Of a DNA stretch of 57,690 nucleotides, positions 15,455 through 22,392 are shown in pieces. The stretch covers positions 1-57,690 of the forward strand of contig SFVI01000008.1 of NCBI GenBank assembly GCA_004560305.1. The letters run 5' to 3'. How positions within the stretch are numbered: the stretch's first letter is position 1; each line of letters starts with the position of its first letter. The position numbers and the translations under genes are program-made. Source of the DNA: a bacterium (GTDB taxonomy: Bacteria > Bacillota > Clostridia > Oscillospirales > Oscillospiraceae). A model generated the notes under the pieces. The model worked only from the letters and a program-made list of their open reading frames with translations. It made no database searches and had not been told where the DNA came from.

Positions 15455-16822
15455 ATGACTGAATTTGATAATTTTCTTTCACCGGGCAGAAGAGGCCACC
15501 TGATCGGCATCGGCGGTGTTTCCATGTCCTCCCTGGCGGACGTGCTTTGGGGCATGGGCATTGCAATCAGCGGCTCGGACATGAACCGGAACAAGAACGT
15601 CGTGGGCCTGACGGAGAAGGGCATCCCTGTGTCCATCGGCCACAAGGCGGAAAATATCACCCGGGAAATTGAGTTCGTGGTGCGCACTGCCGCCGTCCAT
15701 GACGATAACCCGGAGATCATCCGGGCCCATGCGCTGGGCATCCCGGTCTTTGAGCGGACCCAGGCCTGGGGCGCCATCTCCAAGGACTACAGCAACGCCC
15801 TGTGCATTTCCGGCACCCACGGCAAAACCACCACCACCTCCATGTGCACCCATATCATGATGGCCGCGGATAAGGACCCCACCGTCATGATCGGCGGCAC
15901 CCTGCCCCTGCTGAACGCCGGGCATCGGGTGGGCCACGGCAACACCATCATTATGGAGGCCTGTGAGTATTACAATTCCTTCCTGTCCCTCCACCCCACC
16001 GTGGCGGTGATCCTGAATGTGGAGGCCGACCATCTGGATTTCTTCAAAGACCTGCAGGATGTGCAGCACTCCTTCCGGGAGTTTGCCCTGCGCACCCCGG
16101 AGGACGGCTATGTGGTGGCCAACCTGGATGATGCCAGCACCATGGATACCATCCGGGATATCCCCCGCAAGATCATGACCTTTGGCCTGAGCAGGGAGGC
16201 GGATGTCTATGCGGAGAATATTGAGTTTCTGGGCGCCAACTCCCACTTTGACATTATGTTCAAGGGGAAACTGTTCACCGATGTGACCCTCCATGTGCCC
16301 GGGCTGCACAACGTGAAGAACGCCCTGGCCGCCACCGCCGCCGCCATCTGCCTGGGCGTGCGGCCCAACGCGGTGAAGTACGGCCTGGCAGGCTTCAACG
16401 GCGCCGGCCGCCGCTTCGAGTTCAAGGGCAAATACAACGGCGCCGATGTGTATGACGATTATGCCCACCATCCCGGCGAGCTGAAGGCTTTGCTGGACAC
16501 GGTGGAAGGGCTGAACTATAAGCGCTGCATCCTGGTGTTCCAGCCCCATACCTATACCCGCACCGCCGCACTGTTTGAGGACTTTGTCACCCAGCTGAAG
16601 CGGCCGGACGTGCTGCTGCTGGCGGAGATTTTTGCCGCCCGGGAGAAGAACACCATCGGCATCTCCTCCGCCGCCCTGGCGGAGCGGGTGGAGGGCGCGG
16701 AGTTCTACCCCACCTTCCCGGAGCTGGAGGAGGAACTGAAGCGCAAGGCCCAGCCCGGCGACATCATCCTCACCGTGGGCGCCGGCGACGTGTATAAAAT
16801 CGGCGAGAATATTGTGGAATAA
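15455..16822 (+). CDS. murC: UDP-N-acetylmuramate--L-alanine ligase
   Basis: ATP-dependent cytosolic ligase adding L-alanine to UDP-MurNAc, the first peptide step of peptidoglycan synthesis. The 455-residue product has the MurC start HLIGIGGVSMSSLADVLWGMG, the P-loop SGTHGKTTTTSM, EACEYYNSFLSL, the Mg-binding NVEADHLDFF and DDYAHHPGE, and FQPHTYTRTA. CGGAG precedes the ATG. Single gene with its own promoter and a strong terminator; it is not in a dcw cluster here. Confidence 0.97.
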   Translation: MTEFDNFLSPGRRGHLIGIGGVSMSSLADVLWGMGIAISGSDMNRNKNVVGLTEKGIPVSIGHKAENITREIEFVVRTAAVHDDNPEIIRAHALGIPVFERTQAWGAISKDYSNALCISGTHGKTTTTSMCTHIMMAADKDPTVMIGGTLPLLNAGHRVGHGNTIIMEACEYYNSFLSLHPTVAVILNVEADHLDFFKDLQDVQHSFREFALRTPEDGYVVANLDDASTMDTIRDIPRKIMTFGLSREADVYAENIEFLGANSHFDIMFKGKLFTDVTLHVPGLHNVKNALAATAAAICLGVRPNAVKYGLAGFNGAGRRFEFKGKYNGADVYDDYAHHPGELKALLDTVEGLNYKRCILVFQPHTYTRTAALFEDFVTQLKRPDVLLLAEIFAAREKNTIGISSAALAERVEGAEFYPTFPELEEELKRKAQPGDIILTVGAGDVYKIGENIVE

Positions 16823-16823
16823 C

Positions 16824-16862
16824 AAAAACTGCTGCAAAATCAAGTTTTGCAGCAGTTTTTTT
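16824..16862. terminator. Bidirectional terminator between murC and the patatin gene
   Basis: AAAAACTGCTGCAAAA pairs with TTTTGCAGCAGTTTTTTT around TCAAG. It starts just after the murC stop and touches the stop codon of the converging patatin gene. Confidence 0.9.
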
Positions 16863-17941
16863 CATATCAGCCCGGTCAGGGACAGCAGCTGGCGGTCGGT
16901 ATACACTGCCATGGGGTCGATGCCCTGTTCCCGGGCGGCCCGCTCCAGGCAGGCGATCAGCAGCTCATAATAGTCCCCCTCGGCCACATCCAGCCGGCGG
17001 GCGATGCGGGGCAGCCGCCGCTCGCAGTGATAGCGCAGGCTCTTTTCCGGCGATGGCGGCAGCATGTCCAGCAGCAGGGAGAGGGCCTCCCGGTCGCTGA
17101 TGCTGCGGTCAATGTAGTATTCCCGGCCGTAAAGACCGTAGAGCACCCGCTGGGCGTCCAGATAGCCGATGCGCAGGTTGCGCCGGGCCTGGCGGGCGTC
17201 AAAGTTCAGCACAAAGCCCAGATCCAGGGTCGGCTCAATATAGGTGATGGACACATCCTCCGGCAGGCGGAAGCGCTTTTCAATGCCGTGGCCGGGAATG
17301 CGCACGGCGATGATGTCCTTATACCCGTTTTCCACCAGGGCGTGGATGGGAATGGTGTCCACAAAGCCGCCGTCGGCATAGAGCTTGCCGCCCAGCTTTT
17401 CCAGCCGGAAGCTGGGGTGATAGGCGCTGGCCAGCAGCATATTGCAGACCTCATCCTCCGGCAGATCGTTGACCTTGATCTCCAGGGCCCGCCGGTCCGT
17501 CAGATCCACGGTGGAGACGAACAGCTCCACATCCGAGTTTTTGATGGCCTGTACATCGGCGATCTCCCGCACCCAGGCGCGCAGCGGGGCCACATCCAGC
17601 CCCCGGTCTTTGATGATGTCCACCGCCTGGGGCAGAAGCTCCTGCAAATCCTCCAGCTCCAGCTGCCCGTTCATCAGGCGGCTCAGGTCCTGCTCCGTCT
17701 CCTGGTCCAGGGCCATGATCTGGGACAGACGGATGTCCTCCCAACAGGCGATGGCCCGGGGCAAATCCCGCATGGCCATCATGGCGCCGTTCAGGGCGCC
17801 CACCGAGGTGCCGGACACGGCGTTATAGCGGATGCCCGCCTCCTCCAGGGCCTGCCAGACCCCCACCTCATAGGAGCCTTTGGCGCCGCCGCCCTCCAGG
17901 GCAATGGCATAAATCTTACTGTTGTCCAGTTTGAGCTGCAT
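16862..17941 (-). CDS. Patatin-like phospholipase
   Basis: A 359-residue acyl hydrolase. IALEGGGAKGSYEVGVW holds the oxyanion-hole Gly-rich loop, VSGTSVGALNGA the nucleophile elbow GxSxG, and YADGGFVDTIPIHALVENG the catalytic Asp (DGG). Both dyad residues are present, so it should be active on phospholipid or other acyl esters; there is no signal peptide. The C-terminal ~110 residues extend beyond the patatin core. It is the last gene of a leftward operon after the gamma-glutamyltransferase (18-bp gap). Confidence 0.9.
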   Translation of the reverse strand: MQLKLDNSKIYAIALEGGGAKGSYEVGVWQALEEAGIRYNAVSGTSVGALNGAMMAMRDLPRAIACWEDIRLSQIMALDQETEQDLSRLMNGQLELEDLQELLPQAVDIIKDRGLDVAPLRAWVREIADVQAIKNSDVELFVSTVDLTDRRALEIKVNDLPEDEVCNMLLASAYHPSFRLEKLGGKLYADGGFVDTIPIHALVENGYKDIIAVRIPGHGIEKRFRLPEDVSITYIEPTLDLGFVLNFDARQARRNLRIGYLDAQRVLYGLYGREYYIDRSISDREALSLLLDMLPPSPEKSLRYHCERRLPRIARRLDVAEGDYYELLIACLERAAREQGIDPMAVYTDRQLLSLTGLI

Positions 17942-17959
17942 ACAGCCTCCTTACTATGA

Positions 17960-19582
17960 TTACCAAACCGCGATGGCCCCGTCGGAGCGGGGCTCGGTGC
18001 CGCCAACCAGAGTGCCGTCGCTCCGGCGCCAGATGATCTGGCCCCGGCCCATGGCGATGCGGTCACTGACCACCTCCACCTCATGGCCCCGGCGGCGCAG
18101 CTCCTCTGCCACAGCGGCGGGCACCTCCTGCTCCAGCTGGATGTGTTTCCCGCCCTGCCACTGGAAGCGGGGCGCGTCCAGACAGTCCTGGGGGTTCATG
18201 CCGTAATCCACGGTATTCACCACCACCTGCACATGGCCCTGGGGCTGCATGAAGCCGCCCATGACGCCGAAGGGGCCGATGGGCTGCCCGTTTTTGGCCA
18301 GAAAGCCGGGGATGATGGTGTGGTAGGAACGCTTGCCCCCCTGCAGACAGTTGTCGCTGCCCTCGTCCAGGGAGAAGTTTGCCCCCCGGTTCTGCAAACT
18401 GATGGCTGTGCCCGGGATCACCACCCCGGAGCCAAACTCCATGTAGTTGCTCTGGATGAAGGAGACCATGTTGCCCTCCTCATCGGCGGTGCAGAAATAC
18501 ACCGTGTCCCCGCAGGCCGGGTCCCCGGCGGTGGGGTAGAGGGCAGCTTCTCCGATCAGCGCCCGGCGGCGGGCGGCATAGCGGTCAGACAGCAGATCGC
18601 TGACCTGGGTCTGCATATATCGGGGGTCGGCCACATAGGTCTTGGCGTCGATGAAGGCCAGCTTCATGGCCTCGATCATCTTGTGATAGGTGTCGGCGCT
18701 GTCCCGCGGACCCAGCTCCATGCCCTTGAGAATGTTCAGGGCCATCAGGGCGGTGATGCCGTGGCCGTTGGGGGGCATTTCAAACACGTCACAGCCCTTG
18801 TAGTTGATGGTGATCGGCTCCACCCACAAGGGCGCATAGTTCTCGAAATCTTCCTCAGTGAAGTAGCCGCCGGTCTGCCGGGAGAAGGCCACGATCTTTT
18901 CCATCAGCTCGCCCCGGTAATAGCTCTCACAGTCCGTGGCAGCCAGACGCTCCAGGGTGTCCGCATAGTCCGGCAGGCGGAACAGCTCCCCGGGACCGTA
19001 GGCTTCGCCATCCTTGGTGAAGTAAGCCATCCAGGGGGCGAACACCGCCGGCTCCTTTTCCGCCGCGGCCTTGAAGCGCTCCGCCTCGCCCACCCACAGC
19101 CTGTGCACGTTCAGGGACACCGGGAAGCCCTCTCTGGCGTATTGGATGGCCGGGGCCATCAATTCTGCCATGGACAGGCGGCCGAAGCGGCGGCGCAGCG
19201 CCGCCCAGGCGGCGGGGGCGCCGGGTACCATAGTGGGCAGCCAGCCGTTCACCGGCATCTGCTCATAGCCCATGGCCCGCACCCGCCGGGCCGACAGGGC
19301 CATAGGGGCCACCCCGGAGCCGTTGAGTCCGTACAGCTTTTTATCCTTAGCGCTCCAGATCAGGGCGAAGCAGTCGCTGCCCAGGCCGTTGCAGGTGGGC
19401 TCCACCAAAGGCAGGGTCACCGCCATGGCGATAGCGGCGTCCATGGCGTTGCCGCCCCGCTTCATGGTGTCAATGCCTACCTGGGAGGCCAGGGGCACGC
19501 AGGAACAGGCCATGCCCTTGCGGGCGAAGACCACGTTCCGGCGGGAGGCATAGGCGTACTTGCCCCAGTCAAAATTCAGCAT
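17960..19582 (-). CDS. Gamma-glutamyltransferase family protein
   Basis: A 540-residue Ntn-hydrolase that would cleave itself before Thr360 in CGDTVYFCTADEEGNMVSFIQSN to form large and small subunits. Other family landmarks are GGNAMDAAIAMAV, NGLGSDCF and GFMQPQGHVQV. Members transfer or hydrolyse gamma-glutamyl groups (glutathione), but relatives include cephalosporin acylase-like enzymes, so the substrate is open. No signal peptide is seen, suggesting a cytosolic enzyme, unlike the periplasmic E. coli Ggt. It lies 11 bp after the SDR gene. Confidence 0.88.
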   Translation of the reverse strand: MLNFDWGKYAYASRRNVVFARKGMACSCVPLASQVGIDTMKRGGNAMDAAIAMAVTLPLVEPTCNGLGSDCFALIWSAKDKKLYGLNGSGVAPMALSARRVRAMGYEQMPVNGWLPTMVPGAPAAWAALRRRFGRLSMAELMAPAIQYAREGFPVSLNVHRLWVGEAERFKAAAEKEPAVFAPWMAYFTKDGEAYGPGELFRLPDYADTLERLAATDCESYYRGELMEKIVAFSRQTGGYFTEEDFENYAPLWVEPITINYKGCDVFEMPPNGHGITALMALNILKGMELGPRDSADTYHKMIEAMKLAFIDAKTYVADPRYMQTQVSDLLSDRYAARRRALIGEAALYPTAGDPACGDTVYFCTADEEGNMVSFIQSNYMEFGSGVVIPGTAISLQNRGANFSLDEGSDNCLQGGKRSYHTIIPGFLAKNGQPIGPFGVMGGFMQPQGHVQVVVNTVDYGMNPQDCLDAPRFQWQGGKHIQLEQEVPAAVAEELRRRGHEVEVVSDRIAMGRGQIIWRRSDGTLVGGTEPRSDGAIAVW

Positions 19583-19593
19583 CGGCTATATAA

Positions 19594-20400
19594 TCAGTGA
19601 TCCCAGGTGTGGGACTCGCCCCGGCGGAACTGAGCCACCGTGGCCACATGGCAGCTGATGCCGCCGTCCACATCCAGGATCTGCCCGGTCACATAGGCGC
19701 TCTCATCGGAGGCCAGGAACAGGGCCATGTTGGCAATGTCCTCCGGCCGGCCATAGCGGGTGCCGGCCACGTTGTCCAGAAAGACCTCCTTGGTGAACTG
19801 GGGCAGGAAGGGCTCGTTCTGGGTGGTGACGATCAGACCCGGGCGGATGCAGTTGCAGCGGACGCCCTGCTTGCCGTACTGCAAAGCCACAGATTTGGTC
19901 AGCATATCCACGCCGGCCTTGGCGGCGCTGTAAGCGGTGGCACCCAGGTCACCGCCGGTGGAGGCCATGGAGCCGATGTTGACGATGGAGCCGCCGCCGT
20001 TTTCCTTCAGGTAGGGCAGCACCTCCCGGGTGGCGATGAAGGCACCCCGCAGGTCGCTCTGGAAAATGGCGTCCCACATCTCCGGGGTCACTTCCTCCAC
20101 GGTGCCGTCGGGCAGGCCGATGGCAGCGGCGTTGTTCACCAGCACGTCGATCTTGCCCAGCTTTTCCTTGGTGTCGGCAAAGAGGGCGGTGATGGTCTCC
20201 GGCTGGGTCAGGTCAAGGAAATGGTACATGGCCTTGCCGCCGTTTTTCCTGATCTCCTGGGCCAGGGCGTTGCCCCGCTTCTCCCGCCGGCCGCAGATAA
20301 CCACCGTGGCCCCTTCCTTGGCGAAAAGCCGGGCCATGGCCGCGCCGATGCCGCTGGTAGAGCCGGTGATGATGGCCACTTTGTCTTTCAATCTGTTCAT
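19594..20400 (-). CDS. Short-chain dehydrogenase/reductase
   Basis: A 268-residue classical SDR. TGSTSGIGAAMARLFA is the Rossmann TGxxxGxG motif, CGRREKRG suggests NADP(H) preference, NNAAAIG follows, and the catalytic Ser/Tyr/Lys are in NIGSMAS and YSAAKAG. The C-terminus ends DVDGGISCHVATVAQFRRG, a little longer than usual. FabG-like or hydroxysteroid-dehydrogenase-like activities are both possible; sequence alone does not choose. GACAGGAG precedes the ATG. First gene of the SDR / gamma-glutamyltransferase / patatin operon. Confidence 0.88.
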   Translation of the reverse strand: MNRLKDKVAIITGSTSGIGAAMARLFAKEGATVVICGRREKRGNALAQEIRKNGGKAMYHFLDLTQPETITALFADTKEKLGKIDVLVNNAAAIGLPDGTVEEVTPEMWDAIFQSDLRGAFIATREVLPYLKENGGGSIVNIGSMASTGGDLGATAYSAAKAGVDMLTKSVALQYGKQGVRCNCIRPGLIVTTQNEPFLPQFTKEVFLDNVAGTRYGRPEDIANMALFLASDESAYVTGQILDVDGGISCHVATVAQFRRGESHTWDH

Positions 20401-20498
20401 ACTAACACTCCTGTCTTTCTTTTTCGTTAGGGAATATTGATGGGACTATTATAACGGCAGCGCCCCCCGATTGCAAGCGGGAGTGGGGGGAGAGAAAG

Positions 20499-20530
20499 AA
20501 AAAAGCCGCAGGCGATGGTAAGCCTGCGGC
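20499..20530 (-). terminator. Hairpin terminator between tRNA-Val and the SDR gene
   Basis: Read leftward, GCCGCAGGC and GCCTGCGGC form a 9-bp stem followed by TTTTTTC. It is the second stop signal downstream of tRNA-Val. A short motif, GTGAAGAGTGAATAG-GTGAAGAGTG, lies just right of it (20536-20561) and reappears inverted at 21286-21307. Confidence 0.75.
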
Positions 20531-20567
20531 GACGTGGTGAAGAGTGAATAGTGAAGAGTGAAAAAGT

Positions 20568-20599
20568 AAAATCCCGAATGCACATGCATTCGGGATTTT
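20568..20599 (-). terminator. Terminator of tRNA-Val
   Basis: AAAATCCCGAATGCA and TGCATTCGGGATTTT are perfect complements with a 2-base loop, directly after the tRNA CCA end on the minus strand. Confidence 0.85.
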
Positions 20600-20675
20600 G
20601 GTGGAGAGTGGCGGACTCGAACCGTCGACCTTCCGCGTGTGAGGCGGACGCTCTAACCAGCTGAGCTAACCCTCC
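20599..20675 (-). tRNA. tRNA-Val (anticodon CAC)
   Basis: Read leftward it folds as a cloverleaf: acceptor GGAGGGT/ACTCTCC, D arm GCTC..GAGC, anticodon stem TCCGC/GCGGA around loop CTCACAC (anticodon CAC), T loop TTCGAGT. The T stem GACGG/CCGCC has one A-C mismatch. CCA is encoded at 20601-20599. It reads the valine codon GUG. Confidence 0.95.
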
Positions 20676-20686
20676 AAAGCCTGTTT

Positions 20687-20715
20687 ATGATAACACAGGA
20701 TGCCAAACTTTGCAA
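20687..20715 (-). promoter_or_regulatory. tRNA-Val promoter
   Basis: On the minus strand TTGCAA (20715-20710) and TATCAT (20692-20687) are 17 bp apart, 12 bp before the mature tRNA 5' end. Confidence 0.75.
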
Positions 20716-20769
20716 GAGGAACTTGTATAAATTTTGAAAATTTTTTTTGCCGACTTTTTGAAAAAACAG

Positions 20770-20798
20770 TTGACAAGATGCACTCCTTCTGATAAAAT
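20770..20798 (+). promoter_or_regulatory. Promoter of tRNA-Met and tRNA-Glu
   Basis: TTGACA (20770-20775) and TAAAAT (20793-20798) with a 17-bp spacer, 28 bp before tRNA-Met. Confidence 0.85.
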
Positions 20799-20825
20799 TC
20801 CTATTGCTGTTCAAGGAACAGGCAT

Positions 20826-20902
20826 GGCGGCATAGCTCAGTTGGCTAGAGCATGCGGTTCATACCCGCAGTGTCCCCGGTTCGAATCCAGGTGCCGCTAC
20901 CA
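20826..20902 (+). tRNA. tRNA-Met, elongator (anticodon CAT)
   Basis: Acceptor GGCGGCA/TGCCGCT (first pair G-U), D arm GCTC..GAGC, anticodon stem TGCGG/CCGCA with loop TTCATAC, T loop TTCGAAT, encoded CCA. It lacks the CCGGG-type stem of initiator tRNA, so elongator Met is the likeliest; a lysidine-modified Ile-CAU tRNA cannot be wholly excluded. Confidence 0.93.
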
Positions 20903-20906
20903 GATC

Positions 20907-20935
20907 AAGGCGCAGCCTTTTGACTGCGCCTTTTT
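20907..20935 (+). terminator. Terminator-like hairpin between tRNA-Met and tRNA-Glu
   Basis: AAGGCGCAG and CTGCGCCTTTTT form a 9-bp stem with a T tract, ending only 2 bp before tRNA-Glu. No separate promoter fits between them, so read-through or RNA processing at this hairpin must supply tRNA-Glu. Confidence 0.65.
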
Positions 20936-20937
20936 AT

Positions 20938-21012
20938 GGCCCGTTGGTCAAGTGGTTAAGACACCGCCCTTTCACGGCGGTAACATGGGTTCGAGTCCCG
21001 TACGGGTCACCA
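20938..21012 (+). tRNA. tRNA-Glu (anticodon TTC)
   Basis: Acceptor GGCCCGT/ACGGGTC, anticodon stem CCGCC/GGCGG with loop CTTTCAC (TTC), T loop TTCGAGT, encoded CCA. Its last 20 bases are repeated exactly at 21224-21243. Confidence 0.95.
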
Positions 21013-21014
21013 CG

Positions 21015-21052
21015 TCGGAGCAAGCTTTATATCGCTTGCTCCGAATTTTTTT
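21015..21052 (+). terminator. Terminator of the tRNA-Met/Glu transcript
   Basis: TCGGAGCAAGC and GCTTGCTCCGA form an 11-bp stem followed by seven T residues, directly after tRNA-Glu. Confidence 0.85.
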
Positions 21053-21223
21053 GAAATTCAGAGCGCGCTCATGCCGCTGCTCCTCCTTTCCAACTTGAAC
21101 CCGCCTCCGGCTGGGCTTCAAGTTGGTTTCTTGATTATCTCCTCGTCGGGACGAGAAGGGAGCGGGAGTGAATGACGTGCCGGTGGCACGTCAGAGCCGC
21201 GACCCGGCCCGCCCGCAGGCGGG
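21053..21223. other. Gene-free stretch rich in small palindromes
   Basis: No credible ORF. It holds a hairpin CAACTTGAA-CCC / GGG-C-TTCAAGTTG (about 21091-21125), CTCGTC-gg-GACGAG (about 21141-21154), and a perfect GACGTGCC-ggt-GGCACGTC (21173-21191). It lies between the true tRNA-Glu end and a duplicated copy of that end, and may be what remains of an excised or decayed element. Confidence 0.4.
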
Positions 21224-21243
21224 GAGTCCCGTACGGGTCACCA
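21224..21243 (+). repeat. Second copy of the tRNA-Glu 3' end (attachment-site-like)
   Basis: GAGTCCCGTACGGGTCACCA at 21224-21243 is identical to the last 20 bases of tRNA-Glu (20993-21012). The rest of a tRNA is missing. Integrating elements that use tRNA 3' ends leave exactly such direct repeats; here only 211 bp separate the copies and no integrase is present. Confidence 0.6.
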
Positions 21244-21280
21244 AAAATCGGCAAGCTTCTGAGGGAGCTTGCCGATTTTT
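21243..21280 (+). terminator. Terminator hairpin after the tRNA-end copy
   Basis: AAAAATCGGCAAGCT and AGCTTGCCGATTTTT are perfect complements around an 8-base loop. No gene precedes it, so it is probably a relic of a former tRNA gene copy. Confidence 0.75.
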
Positions 21281-21359
21281 ACTTCTTCACGATTCACTCT
21301 TCACTTTGTCAATCGAAGGCGTTTGCAACAGCCCCCGGGGATTTATTCACACAATCCTG

Positions 21360-21397
21360 TTGTATATTTGCCTCATACCCTGCTATAATGCTATAAT
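21360..21397 (+). promoter_or_regulatory. Promoter region of the YugP-like peptidase gene
   Basis: Two perfect TATAAT hexamers lie 8 bp apart (21384-21389 and 21392-21397). TTGTAT (21360-21365) is 18 bp from the first, TTGCCT (21368-21373) 18 bp from the second. Two overlapping start sites are likely. Confidence 0.6.
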
Positions 21398-21422
21398 ACA
21401 GAAAGAAAAAAGGAGAGTGCCT

Positions 21423-22121
21423 ATGTATATCGATTGGACATATATCGTGCTGGTGCTGCCGGCGGTGCTGCTTTCTATGTGGGCCAGCAGCAATGTGAAA
21501 AGCACCTACGCAAAGTACGCCAAGGTCTTTAACGCCCGGGGCATCACCGGGGCAGAGGCTGCCCGCCGGGTGCTGGACGCCAACGGCCTGCGAAGCCTGC
21601 CCATTGAGATGATCGATGGGGAGCTTACCGACCACTATGACCCCAAGGCCAACGTGATCCGCCTGTCCGCCGGGGTCTACGGCGGCCGCTCCATCGCCGC
21701 GGTGGGCGTTGCCTGCCATGAGGTGGGCCATGCCATCCAGCACAGTGTGGATTATGCCCCGGTGAAGATCCGGGAAGCCATCGTGCCGGTGACCAATCTG
21801 GGCGCCAAGCTGTCCGTGCCGCTGATTATTCTGGGCCTGCTGCTGGCCTCTTTCTCGCCCATGTTCACCTACCTTGCCTATATCGGCGTGGCCCTGTACG
21901 GTCTCTGCGCTCTGTTCCAGCTGGTGACCCTGCCTACGGAGTTCAATGCCAGCCGCCGGGCTGTGGCTTCCATTGAGGGGATGGAACTGCTGCGGGGGGA
22001 TGAACTGGAGGGGACGAAGAAGGTGCTCCGGGCCGCCGCCCTCACCTATGTGGCCGCTCTGGCTGTGACGCTGATGCAGCTGCTGCGCTTCATCCTGATT
22101 GTGGGCAACCGGAGAGATTGA
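21423..22121 (+). CDS. YugP-family membrane zinc metallopeptidase
   Basis: A 232-residue membrane protein: N-terminal anchor (YIVLVLPAVLLSMWASSNV), cytoplasm/membrane-facing catalytic part with CHEVGHAIQH, the HExxH zinc motif of the YugP (DUF2112-type Zn_peptidase_2) family, and further TM segments near residues 130-175 and at the C-terminus. The conserved YxKYxKVFNARGITGAEAARRVL segment is present. The frame is open upstream to 21168, but ATG 21423 follows AAAGGAG and the double promoter. The physiological target is unknown. It appears monocistronic. Confidence 0.9.
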   Translation: MYIDWTYIVLVLPAVLLSMWASSNVKSTYAKYAKVFNARGITGAEAARRVLDANGLRSLPIEMIDGELTDHYDPKANVIRLSAGVYGGRSIAAVGVACHEVGHAIQHSVDYAPVKIREAIVPVTNLGAKLSVPLIILGLLLASFSPMFTYLAYIGVALYGLCALFQLVTLPTEFNASRRAVASIEGMELLRGDELEGTKKVLRAAALTYVAALAVTLMQLLRFILIVGNRRD

Positions 22122-22279
22122 ACCGTGGAGAAAGAGGGCGCACGGGAGCAGCGGAAAGCTCTGCGGGTCTCTGGCACGGGCGAAGAGGCGCAGGAGAGCG
22201 CCGGCTGCTGATATTCCCTTTTCCTGGAGCTGGGGATCATAATTGGCAAACCGTAAATGCAATTGGTATTGAACGAAAG

Positions 22280-22310
22280 AAAAGACGTGGTCAAGTGGCC
22301 GCGTCTTTTT
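22280..22310 (+). terminator. Hairpin terminator downstream of the YugP-like gene
   Basis: AAAGACGTGG and CCGCGTCTTT pair (one G-U) and run into TTTTT. It is about 160 bp after the peptidase stop; the intervening sequence has only a 70-codon frame without a ribosome site. Confidence 0.7.
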
Positions 22311-22331
22311 ATGACAGGACTTGCGAATAAT

Positions 22332-22361
22332 GTTGAAAAAGAGCGGTAAATATGCTAAACT
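22332..22361 (+). promoter_or_regulatory. Promoter of the DUF6020/GT2 cassette
   Basis: TTGAAA (22332-22337), 18 bp, TAAACT (22356-22361) with an extended TG at 22353-22354. It supports the downstream start at 22393 over the earlier ATG at 22330. Confidence 0.5.
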
Positions 22362-22392
22362 TCAAACGACTTCCTTTTGGAGCGTGCTTCGT

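Noticed and set aside
22118..22330. 70-codon ORF after the YugP-like gene
   Set aside because: No ribosome site, low-complexity Arg/Gly composition, and it runs through a terminator hairpin.
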